Of a stretch of DNA of 64,000 bases, positions 8,445 through 16,507 are shown one piece after another. This DNA is from Pseudomonas wayambapalatensis (GTDB taxonomy: Bacteria > Pseudomonadota > Gammaproteobacteria > Pseudomonadales > Pseudomonadaceae). The notes under the pieces were generated by a model. The model was not told the DNA's origin and did no database searches. It worked only from the letters and a program-made list of their open reading frames with translations. The stretch lies in assembly GCA_014268975.2 (NCBI GenBank), contig CP077096.1:3571501-3635500 (forward strand). The letters are read 5' to 3'. Position numbers and translations under genes: made by a program. The first letter of the stretch is position 1. Each line of letters opens with the position of its first letter.

Positions 8445-11054
8445 ATGCTCGATCTGGAGACGCTGCTTGAAATCAATCGGCAGAACTGCGAGGCACTGCA
8501 AGATCCTTTTTCAGTTGGGCCGGATGTCACATGTACACGGACCTTCACTGTGCTGCCATTACGCTATGCCGCCGTTGGCGGCAGTGCCCACCAGCGCCAA
8601 CGATTACCTACCCTGCCTGAGCACCTGCGCCACCCTCATCGCGTCACTGCGTTGGGTCATGCCGATTACGCCATTCGCCCGCTCCGCGAAGGCTTCCTGT
8701 ATGTCATGGAAAAGCGCAAACGCAGCGGGCGCTACAGCCTGCACCTACCCTATCGAATCTCCGCGAACGGGGCCCTGTCGCTCATCGACCCTGAACACAC
8801 CGAGCCTCAACCGTCAGGTACCCACACCCTCCAGGATGTCGTGCGCAATATGACTTGGGCGTTCAAGGTTCAGGATCTCGACGATTTGCTTGAGCTTCGC
8901 CTGTTCTACAGCCCTGATCCTTTGACCCTCGCGGCACAGCGACAATTGCTGCGTCGACGCGACGCGCTACCGGCCGTGGATATAGCGCCCTTCGCCGGTC
9001 CCAGCTGTCCGACGCCCAGGCCTTACACGATACGTCATGACCAACTGGAGCTTGTCGCCGACTTTGCCGCCGAATCCAACGACGCGTTGCGCAGGCTATT
9101 GGACTCCCAGGTATTCAGTACACCCAGCATCAGCTCGCTGGCTGCGGCGCGGCAAGCACTGGCTCCTTTGGGCGACAGACCTGAAGCTCGGGGTGTCGCC
9201 ATCGTGGTGGAGGACGCCATCGGTATTACTCAAGAACTCAATGCCTGGCGCAACGCCGGCATGGAACATCTCAAGCACTGGCTGGAAGCCAGCACCGAGA
9301 AAGCCGGCCCTAGTAACGAGCGCAAGGTTTTGGTCGCACAGGCATTCAGCGAATTGCATCAGCAATTCACTGAGCGCAAAGTCGCCGCGCTGGTCGATCA
9401 CCATAAAGAGGCGATGCGCGCTTATCTCGCCCGCAGCGACCAGGGTGTTCACCCGCAGATGGCCGATTGGTGGGCGCAGACCAAAGAGGACATTCTCGAC
9501 AGCGCCAGTGAGTTAAAAAGGCAGAACCTTGAGACCCGTGCGAGAAACGGCGAATTTGCAAAGCATTTCCAAGAGCGCTACCTGTCAAAGGTCAACCTGC
9601 AAGGCATGCATCAACACCTTGACATGTTCGATGCGCAGAGCCTCGAAGCACAACGTCTTGCCGAGTCCAGAGCGGCAGATCACCTCACGTGGTTGAAGTC
9701 CCCCGAGCTTCTGAAGGCGCTTGCCCACTACGACGAGAACGACCTCGCCAATGGCCTGTGCTTTGCGCAGCAGACGGGGCTGTGCGTGGTCGGCCTCGAA
9801 GGCGTGCCCGCCGGCGCAGAGTTACTTGCCCAATGGTGGCGCGCCGACAATATCTCCCCCGACAACTTGGCGCTGCGCTCGTTTGTCTTCAACCAGCGCG
9901 CAATCGCCGAGGTGCTTGCGCAAACACGCACAACGCTGGACGCACTGCCGCAGGGTGACGATCCTTTGCAGCAACTGGATACAGCGCTCAAACAAGCCAA
10001 GGAACTCGCCGCACACTTCAGCCAGGTCGATAGCCATCTGGACCTGCTCGCGCAACACAGCCCCGCCAACACGGCCGGCGCGCTGGCCTGGCTCGGGCAA
10101 TTGGGGCGACAGAGCTTGTCAGTGGGCGCCCCTGGCAGCGCCGATCGCTTGCTGTACCGACGCCTGAGCACCTACCTCATTGCCTCACTGGGTGAGCAAG
10201 CACTGAACCTGCGGTTGAGTGAGCAGGCGCTGGATGGCCAAACCCCGTCACGCGGTCGCGTTGCAGCACCTGTCGTGCGCCGCCTCGACCGAGCTTATGT
10301 CGAGACATTGCAAGGCGTACACGGCAATCAGTTCTATCGCCTGCGCGTGGCCAGTGCGCTACTTCTGCTGGAAGCGGGGTTGCTGCTGTTACAAGGAAGA
10401 AAAGATGACAAGAACCGACGCTTCTGGAGTGAAGTGACTGCGGCCGCATTGACCAGTGCGGCCGCAGGTATGGAACTACTTGCAGTGGGTACTGAAGTGA
10501 CGCTCAGAGGTGTTGGTGAGAACAGCGTCACTGCGCGAGGTGCGCAAGTTAGTTTGGGACGTTATCGACTGTGGGGGGCCGGGTTAGCGGCGGTGGGGGG
10601 GATTGTCAGTATTACGTGGGACCTCTCCGACGCGACAGATGCGAGTGATAGATCCAAATCGCTACCAGCACTAGCCTACAGAATGAGGGCGGTATCTACC
10701 ATTGCCCTGCTATTGGGACAAGGAGGAATAGCGTTTTCACAGGCTAGTGCGCTTTTCCATTGGCTGTCGGTCAGCGCACGCACTTTAGGTACCCGTCAAT
10801 TTAGCGCGATCTTGTCAGGACTATCTGCACGATTGGCGGCGAACAGAGTTGCCATGCTTTGGCTTAGTCGTTTGAGTTGGATTGGAGGCGCCATCATGCT
10901 CGCTACCAGTATCGCCTTATTGATTCTCGATGAAAACGCGCTAGAAAAATGGTGCAGCAAATGCTGCTTCCGCCTTCAACTATCTCACAAAGGTTACGCC
11001 AAGGATGCAGAAGAACTTGAGGCTTTGTTCAGTGCGATAAGTGAGGTCATATAA
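8445..11054 (+). CDS. VasX-like pore-forming T6SS effector
   Basis: This 869-residue protein starts at an ATG preceded by AGGACCT. Residues ~15-110 look like the VasX N-terminal/MIX-type region, with the FTVLPLRYAAVGGSA motif and the ADYAIRPLREGFLYVMEK strand. The middle (about 200-610) is helical. At least four hydrophobic segments follow near residues 630-650, 660-685, 709-725 and 746-765, with another near 804-830. A Cys-rich cytosolic tail (KWCSKCCFR) ends the protein. The layout resembles VasX and related colicin-like membrane-permeabilising effectors; activity is inferred, not shown. The stop overlaps the next ATG. The 3' third is more AT-rich than the backbone. Confidence 0.8.
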   Translation: MLDLETLLEINRQNCEALQDPFSVGPDVTCTRTFTVLPLRYAAVGGSAHQRQRLPTLPEHLRHPHRVTALGHADYAIRPLREGFLYVMEKRKRSGRYSLHLPYRISANGALSLIDPEHTEPQPSGTHTLQDVVRNMTWAFKVQDLDDLLELRLFYSPDPLTLAAQRQLLRRRDALPAVDIAPFAGPSCPTPRPYTIRHDQLELVADFAAESNDALRRLLDSQVFSTPSISSLAAARQALAPLGDRPEARGVAIVVEDAIGITQELNAWRNAGMEHLKHWLEASTEKAGPSNERKVLVAQAFSELHQQFTERKVAALVDHHKEAMRAYLARSDQGVHPQMADWWAQTKEDILDSASELKRQNLETRARNGEFAKHFQERYLSKVNLQGMHQHLDMFDAQSLEAQRLAESRAADHLTWLKSPELLKALAHYDENDLANGLCFAQQTGLCVVGLEGVPAGAELLAQWWRADNISPDNLALRSFVFNQRAIAEVLAQTRTTLDALPQGDDPLQQLDTALKQAKELAAHFSQVDSHLDLLAQHSPANTAGALAWLGQLGRQSLSVGAPGSADRLLYRRLSTYLIASLGEQALNLRLSEQALDGQTPSRGRVAAPVVRRLDRAYVETLQGVHGNQFYRLRVASALLLLEAGLLLLQGRKDDKNRRFWSEVTAAALTSAAAGMELLAVGTEVTLRGVGENSVTARGAQVSLGRYRLWGAGLAAVGGIVSITWDLSDATDASDRSKSLPALAYRMRAVSTIALLLGQGGIAFSQASALFHWLSVSARTLGTRQFSAILSGLSARLAANRVAMLWLSRLSWIGGAIMLATSIALLILDENALEKWCSKCCFRLQLSHKGYAKDAEELEALFSAISEVI

Positions 11055-12250
11055 TGTATTTTGTTGAATGGCTCACATGGCTTGCCTACATTGATCCAAA
11101 AGAAGAGCGCGATGCTTTTGAAAAGCAACATAAGAAAGTCAAAAGAAAAGCCTTATACGAAAGCGATGACCTGGAAATGCTCGAGTCCGCCAAAAAGCCT
11201 GCCTGCAACACACCCAAAAGTCGTGGACCAGTATATATTTATAATGAGCACATATTGGAAATGCGTAGCGGCATGTGGGAAGATAAGCGAGGTCTAATTA
11301 GCATACTGTCTCTCACTATAATATTCATGATAATGAGCGACGCATATAACGCGATAAAATCCATAAGAATCTTAATACCACTCACTCAAAACTATCAAGG
11401 CGAGCCCTATGGCGAACAACTTTTCCTAGCATCATTTTTCCTAACCATGGGCATAGGCACATTATGGCTTTACTTAAAATTTGGGCTTCGCTTCACACGA
11501 TTCGAGATGTTCACATCCCGCCACTTGCTGATACGTTTCAACCGCACTACCCAGCAAGTCTACCTGCATCGCCCATCGTACTGTGGCGGCATCGTCACAC
11601 TCCCATGGCGCGGTGTGACGTCTAGTGGCTCGGATAAAAAATACGCCACTGCCGGTAGCTTGGGCCTTCCTTTGGATCTCGTGTGGCCACCCTCGTTCGC
11701 CGGCGCACTTCATCCCGAATTCATCTACGTAGGCAAGGCCGCCAACAACTTCACGGAGCTGCAAGACGAATGGGAGTTCATCCGCCGCTTCATGGATGAG
11801 GGACCAGAGGGTTTACCGCGCCCCCGCATCACCTCGCACTTCCCCTGGCCCTGGCAAGCCTTCACACCTCAATTCGAAGGGCTGACCCGCTACTTTCGTA
11901 CCTCCTCTCGAATCACCAAGCTCGGCCTGGTCTTGATCTCGCCCGCCTTCCTGATCATCGGAACCGGTCACTGGCTGAGCCTCATGCTGTGCTGGAAACC
12001 GCGCTGGCCCAAGATCATTCGTGAAGCCGGCCTACCCGGAAAGCCCGTTCCGCCATTCACCACCCTTGACGACTATCCACCGGCTATCCAGGAACGCTTG
12101 CGCGAAAACGCGTACCTCTGGGCTGCGCGTCCAGGCAAGCGGCCGGAGAGAAAGAAACGCACCTCTGCGCGTCAGCGAAAGACCGAAGTGGAAACCTCGA
12201 CCGTCGAAAAGGATATCCCCTATGAAATCCATCGTGCTGATCGGCCATAA
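11054..12250 (+). CDS. DUF6708-like membrane protein, candidate immunity protein
   Basis: The 398-residue protein has an amphipathic N-terminus (MYFVEWLTWLAYIDPKEE), membrane segments near residues 80-100 and 122-142, a cytosolic domain (FTSRHLLIRFNRTTQQVYLH), a third hydrophobic segment near 293-315, and a basic tail. I believe it belongs to DUF6708, seen beside T6SS effectors. Its ATG shares a base with the effector stop, the tight coupling typical of effector-immunity pairs, and a membrane location suits immunity to a pore former. A diverged second copy lies at 12778. It overlaps the PAAR gene at its 3' end. Confidence 0.65.
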   Translation: MYFVEWLTWLAYIDPKEERDAFEKQHKKVKRKALYESDDLEMLESAKKPACNTPKSRGPVYIYNEHILEMRSGMWEDKRGLISILSLTIIFMIMSDAYNAIKSIRILIPLTQNYQGEPYGEQLFLASFFLTMGIGTLWLYLKFGLRFTRFEMFTSRHLLIRFNRTTQQVYLHRPSYCGGIVTLPWRGVTSSGSDKKYATAGSLGLPLDLVWPPSFAGALHPEFIYVGKAANNFTELQDEWEFIRRFMDEGPEGLPRPRITSHFPWPWQAFTPQFEGLTRYFRTSSRITKLGLVLISPAFLIIGTGHWLSLMLCWKPRWPKIIREAGLPGKPVPPFTTLDDYPPAIQERLRENAYLWAARPGKRPERKKRTSARQRKTEVETSTVEKDIPYEIHRADRP

Positions 12251-12479
12251 ACATGATTGCCCCCTTCATGGTGAGGGCGAAGTCATCTCCGGCACCTCCA
12301 GCCTCACAGTGAAAGGCCGAGCGGCCGCGCTTGCAGGAGACCGCATCAGTTGCGGAGCCATCATCGAAACCGGGACTTCGAGCTTTCACATAGAGGGCAA
12401 AACAGTCGCCCGCCAAGGCGACCGTACCGACCATGGTGGCGTGCTGATAGAAGGTGACCCAGATTGGCAAATCGCATGA
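12222..12479 (+). CDS. PAAR-domain spike tip protein
   Basis: The 85-residue single-domain protein has the PAAR pattern: KHDCPLHGEGEVISGTSS, then GRAAALAGDRISCGAIIETG, then VARQGDRTDHGGVL. The paired Cys/His residues that hold the metal at the cone tip are present. PAAR sharpens the VgrG needle. The ATG lies inside the end of the DUF6708-like gene and follows AAAAGGATA. The product is a lone PAAR without an effector extension, so it probably caps the VgrG encoded at 5372. Confidence 0.9.
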   Translation: MKSIVLIGHKHDCPLHGEGEVISGTSSLTVKGRAAALAGDRISCGAIIETGTSSFHIEGKTVARQGDRTDHGGVLIEGDPDWQIA

Positions 12480-12481
12480 AA

Positions 12482-12515
12482 ACGTGCCCTGGCAGTCATC
12501 GCTGCCTGGGCATTT
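12482..12515 (+). repeat. Second copy of the hcp-vgrG hairpin
   Basis: Arms 12482-12495 and 12502-12515 form nearly the same stem and the same position of loop as the hairpin at 5307-5342. Here it immediately follows the PAAR stop codon. It marks the left edge of the duplicated vgrG start. Confidence 0.6.
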
Positions 12516-12545
12516 CGAATCTCAGACGGCGGACAAGGATTGCTT

Positions 12546-12604
12546 ATGCCTACTAGCCAATCTGACTTGCGTTACAGCTTTCAGCCACTCGTTGGCAAAG
12601 CAGG
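12546..12604 (+). pseudogene. Remnant of a duplicated vgrG 5' end
   Basis: Starting at the ATG, about 20 codons read MPTSQSDLRYSFQPLVGKAG, nearly the same as the start of the intact vgrG (5372), with a one-codon insertion. The upstream AAGGATTGCTT leader is also shared. After about 12604 the sequence jumps to the 3' end of an effector gene, and the frame runs to a stop at 12642-12644. The remnant cannot make a spike protein. Confidence 0.85.
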
Positions 12605-12777
12605 ATTGGAGGCACCATCGTGCTCGTTAGCAGTATCGCCTTAATGATCTTCGATGAAGACGCACTAGAAAAATGGTGCAACAAATGCTGTTTCCGCCTT
12701 CAACCATCCCACAAAAGTTATGCCAAGGATGCAGAAGAACTTGAAGATCTGTTCAGCGCGATCAGCGAGATCATATA
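12605..12777 (+). pseudogene. Remnant of a duplicated effector 3' end (last 57 codons)
   Basis: The frame starting at 12605 encodes 57 residues that match the C-terminus of the effector at 8445 at 45 of 57 positions, including the KWCNKCCFRLQ and KDAEELEDLFSAISE stretches. It ends in TAA, one base overlapping the next ATG, just as in the intact module. It is out of frame with the vgrG remnant before it and lacks its own start. Confidence 0.85.
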
Positions 12778-13749
12778 ATGTACTTTGTTGAGTGGCTCAC
12801 ATGGCTTGCCTACATCGACCCAAAAGAAGAGCGTGAGGCTTTTGAAAAACAGCATAAAAAAGTCAAAAGAAAGATCACATATGAAAGCGACGATCAGGAA
12901 ATGATTGAGGCCGCCAAGAAGCCAGCCAACAACAGCCCCAGAAGTCGCGGACCAGTCTATGTTTACAACGAGCATATATTAGAAATGCGCTGCGGCATGT
13001 GGGAGGATAAACGGGGACTAATAAGCATAATATCCCTTGCATTTATAGCCTACTCATTAGTGAACTTTGCGATTGCTTTAGAAGACATAAAAAGCCTCAT
13101 CAGCCTATCACTCAACTACAACGGTGAGCCCTATGGCGAGCAGCTTTTCATGGGTTCACTCTTCTTCACATTGGGCGTAGGTGCATTATGGCTTTACTTA
13201 AAATATGGGCTCCGCTTCACGCGCTTTGAAATGTTCACCTCTCGCCATTTGCTGATACGGTTCAACCGTACCACCCAACAGGTCTACCTACACCGCCCAA
13301 CGTACTGTGGCGGAATAGTCACACTCCCTTGGCACGGTGTCACGTCCGGTGGCTCGGATAAAAAATACGCCACCGCCGGGGGAGTAGGCCTTCCTTTGGA
13401 GCTCTTATGGCCACCCTCCTTCGCCGGCGCACTTCATCCCGAACTCGTCCACGTAGGCAAGGCCGCCAACAACTATACGGAGCAGCAAGCCGAATGGGAG
13501 TTCATCCGCCGCTTCATGGATGAGGGACCAGAGGGTTTACCGCGCCCCCGCATCACCTCGCACTTCCCCTGGCCCTGGCAAGCCTTCACACCTCAATTCG
13601 AAGGGCTGACCCGCTACTTTCGTACCTCCTCTCGAATCACCAAGCTCGGCCTGGTGAGGGCAGATAACCAAGGCTTGCCTTGGTTATCCATTGATCAGCG
13701 GCTGAAAATCAGGCTTTTCGGTATCTCTAAACCGCCCATTTCCGGCTGA
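12778..13749 (+). CDS. Second DUF6708-like immunity-type gene with altered C-terminus
   Basis: The 323-residue product is a diverged paralogue of the protein at 11054. The first ~240 residues are clearly homologous, with the greatest divergence at the first membrane segment and following loop (about 83-115). Codons covering 13491-13655 are identical to the first copy. After ...ITKLGLV the sequence differs completely, adding about 30 residues read through a hairpin, so the third hydrophobic segment and basic tail are lost. It may still protect (orphan immunity) or be decaying. It has no intact effector beside it. Confidence 0.6.
   Translation: MYFVEWLTWLAYIDPKEEREAFEKQHKKVKRKITYESDDQEMIEAAKKPANNSPRSRGPVYVYNEHILEMRCGMWEDKRGLISIISLAFIAYSLVNFAIALEDIKSLISLSLNYNGEPYGEQLFMGSLFFTLGVGALWLYLKYGLRFTRFEMFTSRHLLIRFNRTTQQVYLHRPTYCGGIVTLPWHGVTSGGSDKKYATAGGVGLPLELLWPPSFAGALHPELVHVGKAANNYTEQQAEWEFIRRFMDEGPEGLPRPRITSHFPWPWQAFTPQFEGLTRYFRTSSRITKLGLVRADNQGLPWLSIDQRLKIRLFGISKPPISG
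13663..13688 (+). terminator. 11-bp inverted repeat inside the 3' end of the second immunity-type gene
   Basis: Arms 13663-13673 and 13678-13688 are perfectly complementary around a CTTG loop. The structure lies inside the reading frame of the rearranged gene. Its terminator-like form without a T-tract suggests the new C-terminus was made from formerly non-coding sequence. Confidence 0.45.
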
Positions 13750-13785
13750 TGAGCAACTTGTTCGGAGTTTCCCTAACTCATCAGC
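13745..13785. repeat. Inverted repeat at the end of the T6SS cluster
   Basis: Nine-base arms (GCTGATGAG at 13745-13753 and its complement at 13777-13785) are separated by 23 bases and span the stop codon of the last T6SS-linked gene. It could terminate transcripts from either side of the convergent boundary at 13750-13850. No gene is visible in that 100-bp gap. Confidence 0.35.
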
Positions 13786-13850
13786 AAGCCGCCCGGCCAA
13801 GCTCAAGCACAGTTAATGCCAGCCTGGCAAGGCTAGCGTCTGGGATTGCC

Positions 13851-15440
13851 CTAACCTCTCGACACCGTAGCCGCGCTCTGTACTCCATCCACCAAACGCA
13901 CGATACCTAGCGGATTAGAGTCCTTTAGCGCATCCGGCAACAATGCATCCGGGTAGTTCTGGTAACACACCGGCCGCAGGAAGCGGTTGATCGACAGACT
14001 CCCCACCGAGGTACCGCGCGCGTCCGACGTCGCCGGGTATGGCCCGCCATGCACCATGGCATCACACACCTCGACGCCAGTGGGGTAACCGTTAAGCAAC
14101 AAACGCCCCGCCTTGCGTTCAAGCACCGGTACTAATGGGGCAAACGCCTGGAGGTCATCCGGTTCGGCGATCAGCGTTGCCGTGAGCTGGCCATGCAATG
14201 ACTGCAATACTTGCAGCAACTGCGCTTGGTCAGCCACCTCCACCAGCACGGTGGCCGGGCCGAACACCTCCTCCTGGAGCAGCGCGTCTCCCAACAACAG
14301 CAACCGGGCATCGGCCTGGAACAGCTGGGGCTGAGCCCGCTGCCCTTGCTGGGATGAGCCGGCCAGGTGGTGAATGCGGGGGTGTGCGTGCAGGGCCGCG
14401 ACACCGCGAGCATAATTGGCGAGGGTGCCAGCGTTGAGCATGGTCTGTGCCGGCTGCTCGGCCATGTGCCCGGCAAGGTGCTCGACAAACTGCGAGAACG
14501 CCGGAGAGCGAAGGCCGATGACTAAACCCGGGTTGGTACAGAACTGTCCGCCCCCTTGCACCACCGACGCCACCAGGTCCGCCGCGATGCCTTCGCCACG
14601 TCGAGTCAGCGCGCCTGGCAATATGACCACCGGGTTGATGCTGCTCATTTCGGCGAACACCGGAATCGGCTGCGGCCTGGCAGCGGCCAAGTCGCAAAGG
14701 GCACGGCCACCCTTGAGCGAGCCGGTAAAACCAACGGCCTGAATCGCCGGGTGCTTCACCAACTGCTCACCAACGCCCCCTCCAAAAATCATGTTGAAGG
14801 TGCCATCAGGCATGCCGGTGCGTTGGGCCGCCCGCACGATGGCATCGGCCACGCACTCGGCAGTGGCCATGTGCCCGGAGTGCGCCTTGAACACCACAGG
14901 GCAACCCGCTGCGAGCGCAGCGGCGGTATCGCCACCTGCGGTGGAAAAGGCCAGCGGGAAGTTGCTGGCCCCAAACACCGCCACCGGCCCAACGCCGACC
15001 TGGCATTGCCGCAGGTCCACCCGTGGCAACGGCTGGCGATCGGGCTGGGCACGGTCGATACGTGCCCCCAGCCACTCGCCGCGGCGCAGCACCTGGGCGA
15101 ACAGGCGCATCTGGTTGCTGGTGCGCGCCCGCTCGCCCTTGATGCGCGCTTCGGGCAAGGCTGTTTCGCGGCACACCAGGGCAACGAAGGTGTCATCCAG
15201 CAGGTCGATTTCTTCGGCTATGGCATCGAGAAACGCGGCCCGCCGTTCGGGTGGCAAGTGCCGGTAGGCAGGGAACGCCGCCTCTGCAGCCTGCGCAGCG
15301 GCGTCCACCTCGTCAGGGGTGGCTTGGGTAAACCGGTAAGGCAGCGTTTCGCCAGTGCTGGCATCGACGCTGTACAGTGCCACGGAACCAGCAGCACTGC
15401 GGGCCCCGGCGATGTAGTTGTAACCAAGTAGATTGGGCAT
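13851..15440 (-). CDS. Alpha-ketoglutarate semialdehyde dehydrogenase (2,5-dioxovalerate dehydrogenase)
   Basis: This 529-residue aldehyde dehydrogenase has FGASNFP (156-162, with Asn160), Glu264 in the AEMSSINP motif that replaces the usual ELGG in this subfamily, and catalytic Cys301 in GGGQFCTNPG. The family oxidises alpha-ketoglutarate semialdehyde to alpha-ketoglutarate, the last step of non-phosphorylating pentose, glucarate and galactarate degradation. I chose the ATG preceded by GAAGAGG. It is the last gene of a run with an AraD1-type enzyme and a dehydratase, which fits the pathway. Confidence 0.88.
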   Translation of the reverse strand: MPNLLGYNYIAGARSAAGSVALYSVDASTGETLPYRFTQATPDEVDAAAQAAEAAFPAYRHLPPERRAAFLDAIAEEIDLLDDTFVALVCRETALPEARIKGERARTSNQMRLFAQVLRRGEWLGARIDRAQPDRQPLPRVDLRQCQVGVGPVAVFGASNFPLAFSTAGGDTAAALAAGCPVVFKAHSGHMATAECVADAIVRAAQRTGMPDGTFNMIFGGGVGEQLVKHPAIQAVGFTGSLKGGRALCDLAAARPQPIPVFAEMSSINPVVILPGALTRRGEGIAADLVASVVQGGGQFCTNPGLVIGLRSPAFSQFVEHLAGHMAEQPAQTMLNAGTLANYARGVAALHAHPRIHHLAGSSQQGQRAQPQLFQADARLLLLGDALLQEEVFGPATVLVEVADQAQLLQVLQSLHGQLTATLIAEPDDLQAFAPLVPVLERKAGRLLLNGYPTGVEVCDAMVHGGPYPATSDARGTSVGSLSINRFLRPVCYQNYPDALLPDALKDSNPLGIVRLVDGVQSAATVSRG

Positions 15441-15456
15441 AACGACCTCTTCAACC

Positions 15457-16452
15457 TCAGAGAATGGCAACCGACCCGGGCACTCTCGGTGCTTGCGCCT
15501 CGACAATGCCATTGCGCAGTGGCGCGCCGAACTCGGTGATGGCAATTTCAAAGGTATCGCCCGGCGCGGCCTTGATGCCGTCGGCAAACGACAGCGTGGC
15601 CGTGCCGAAGTAATGCACGTGCACATCACCCGGCCGCTGGAACTGCGCGTACTTGAAGTGGTGAAATTCCAGGTTCTGCAGGCTGTGGCACATGTTCTGC
15701 TCGCCAGACAGGAACTCACGCTCCCACAGCACCTTGCCATCACGCCAGATGCGGCTGCTGCCTTGCAGGTGCGCCGGCAGTTCGCCCACCCGCAACTCCG
15801 GGCCATAGGCACAGGCGCGTAGCTTGGAATGGGCCAGGTACAGGTAATTGCGCCGCTCCATGACATGGTCGGAATACTCGTTGCCCAAGGCATACCCCAG
15901 GCGGTGGGGCGTACCGTCATCGCCGATCACGTACAGGCCCACCAGCTCGGGTTCCTCGCCGGCATCCTCGGCAAAAGCCGGCAGCGGCAGATCGGCCCCG
16001 GGGCGCACGACGATGCTGCCATCCCCCTTGTAGAACCACTCCGGTTGCGCGCCAACCTCACCCGCTGCCGGCTTGCCGCCTTCCAGGCCCCATTTGAAGA
16101 TGCGCATGGTGTCGGTCAGCGACGTTTCATCCTGCTCGCCATGCTGGTGCATCTTATCACGCGTCGCCGCGCTGCCCAGGTGGGTCAGGCCGGTGCCACT
16201 GACCAGGCAATGGGCCGGGTCTTCGTGGTCCAGCGGCGGCAGTACCCTGCCCGCTTCCAGCAGCTCGGCGTAGTCGGGGCCTGGGTCAGTGCCACGCGCC
16301 AGCACTTGCTGAACCAGGCCATGCCCGGCACGGATTGCCGCCAGGGCAAGCTCACGGGTGCTGGAGGTTGCACGTACCGGGTGCACCTGGGCACCTTCCA
16401 CCACGCCCACCCGGCGCTGGCCGGCCACGTCTTCGAATTGAATCAACCGCAT
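15457..16452 (-). CDS. AraD1/GguC family FAH-fold protein, probable 2-keto-3-deoxy sugar-acid dehydratase
   Basis: The 331-residue protein belongs to the fumarylacetoacetate hydrolase superfamily branch formerly called GguC and now AraD1. It has VSGTGLTHLGSAATRDKMH near residues 84-102 and YALGNEYSDHVMERRNYLY near 190-208, carrying likely metal ligands. Members are linked to 2-keto-3-deoxy-L-arabonate dehydration giving alpha-ketoglutarate semialdehyde, the substrate of the dehydrogenase encoded 17 bases downstream. The exact substrate here is inferred from context. Confidence 0.75.
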   Translation of the reverse strand: MRLIQFEDVAGQRRVGVVEGAQVHPVRATSSTRELALAAIRAGHGLVQQVLARGTDPGPDYAELLEAGRVLPPLDHEDPAHCLVSGTGLTHLGSAATRDKMHQHGEQDETSLTDTMRIFKWGLEGGKPAAGEVGAQPEWFYKGDGSIVVRPGADLPLPAFAEDAGEEPELVGLYVIGDDGTPHRLGYALGNEYSDHVMERRNYLYLAHSKLRACAYGPELRVGELPAHLQGSSRIWRDGKVLWEREFLSGEQNMCHSLQNLEFHHFKYAQFQRPGDVHVHYFGTATLSFADGIKAAPGDTFEIAITEFGAPLRNGIVEAQAPRVPGSVAIL

Positions 16453-16507
16453 GTGTCACTCTCCTTGCCTGGCCGGGGCACCGCCGCGCCGGGGTGCCCC
16501 CGCGCAT

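Noticed and set aside
15441..15920. N-terminal extension of the semialdehyde dehydrogenase
   Set aside because: It would overlap the AraD1-type gene for about 460 bases; the ATG at 15440 with GAAGAGG gives the family length.
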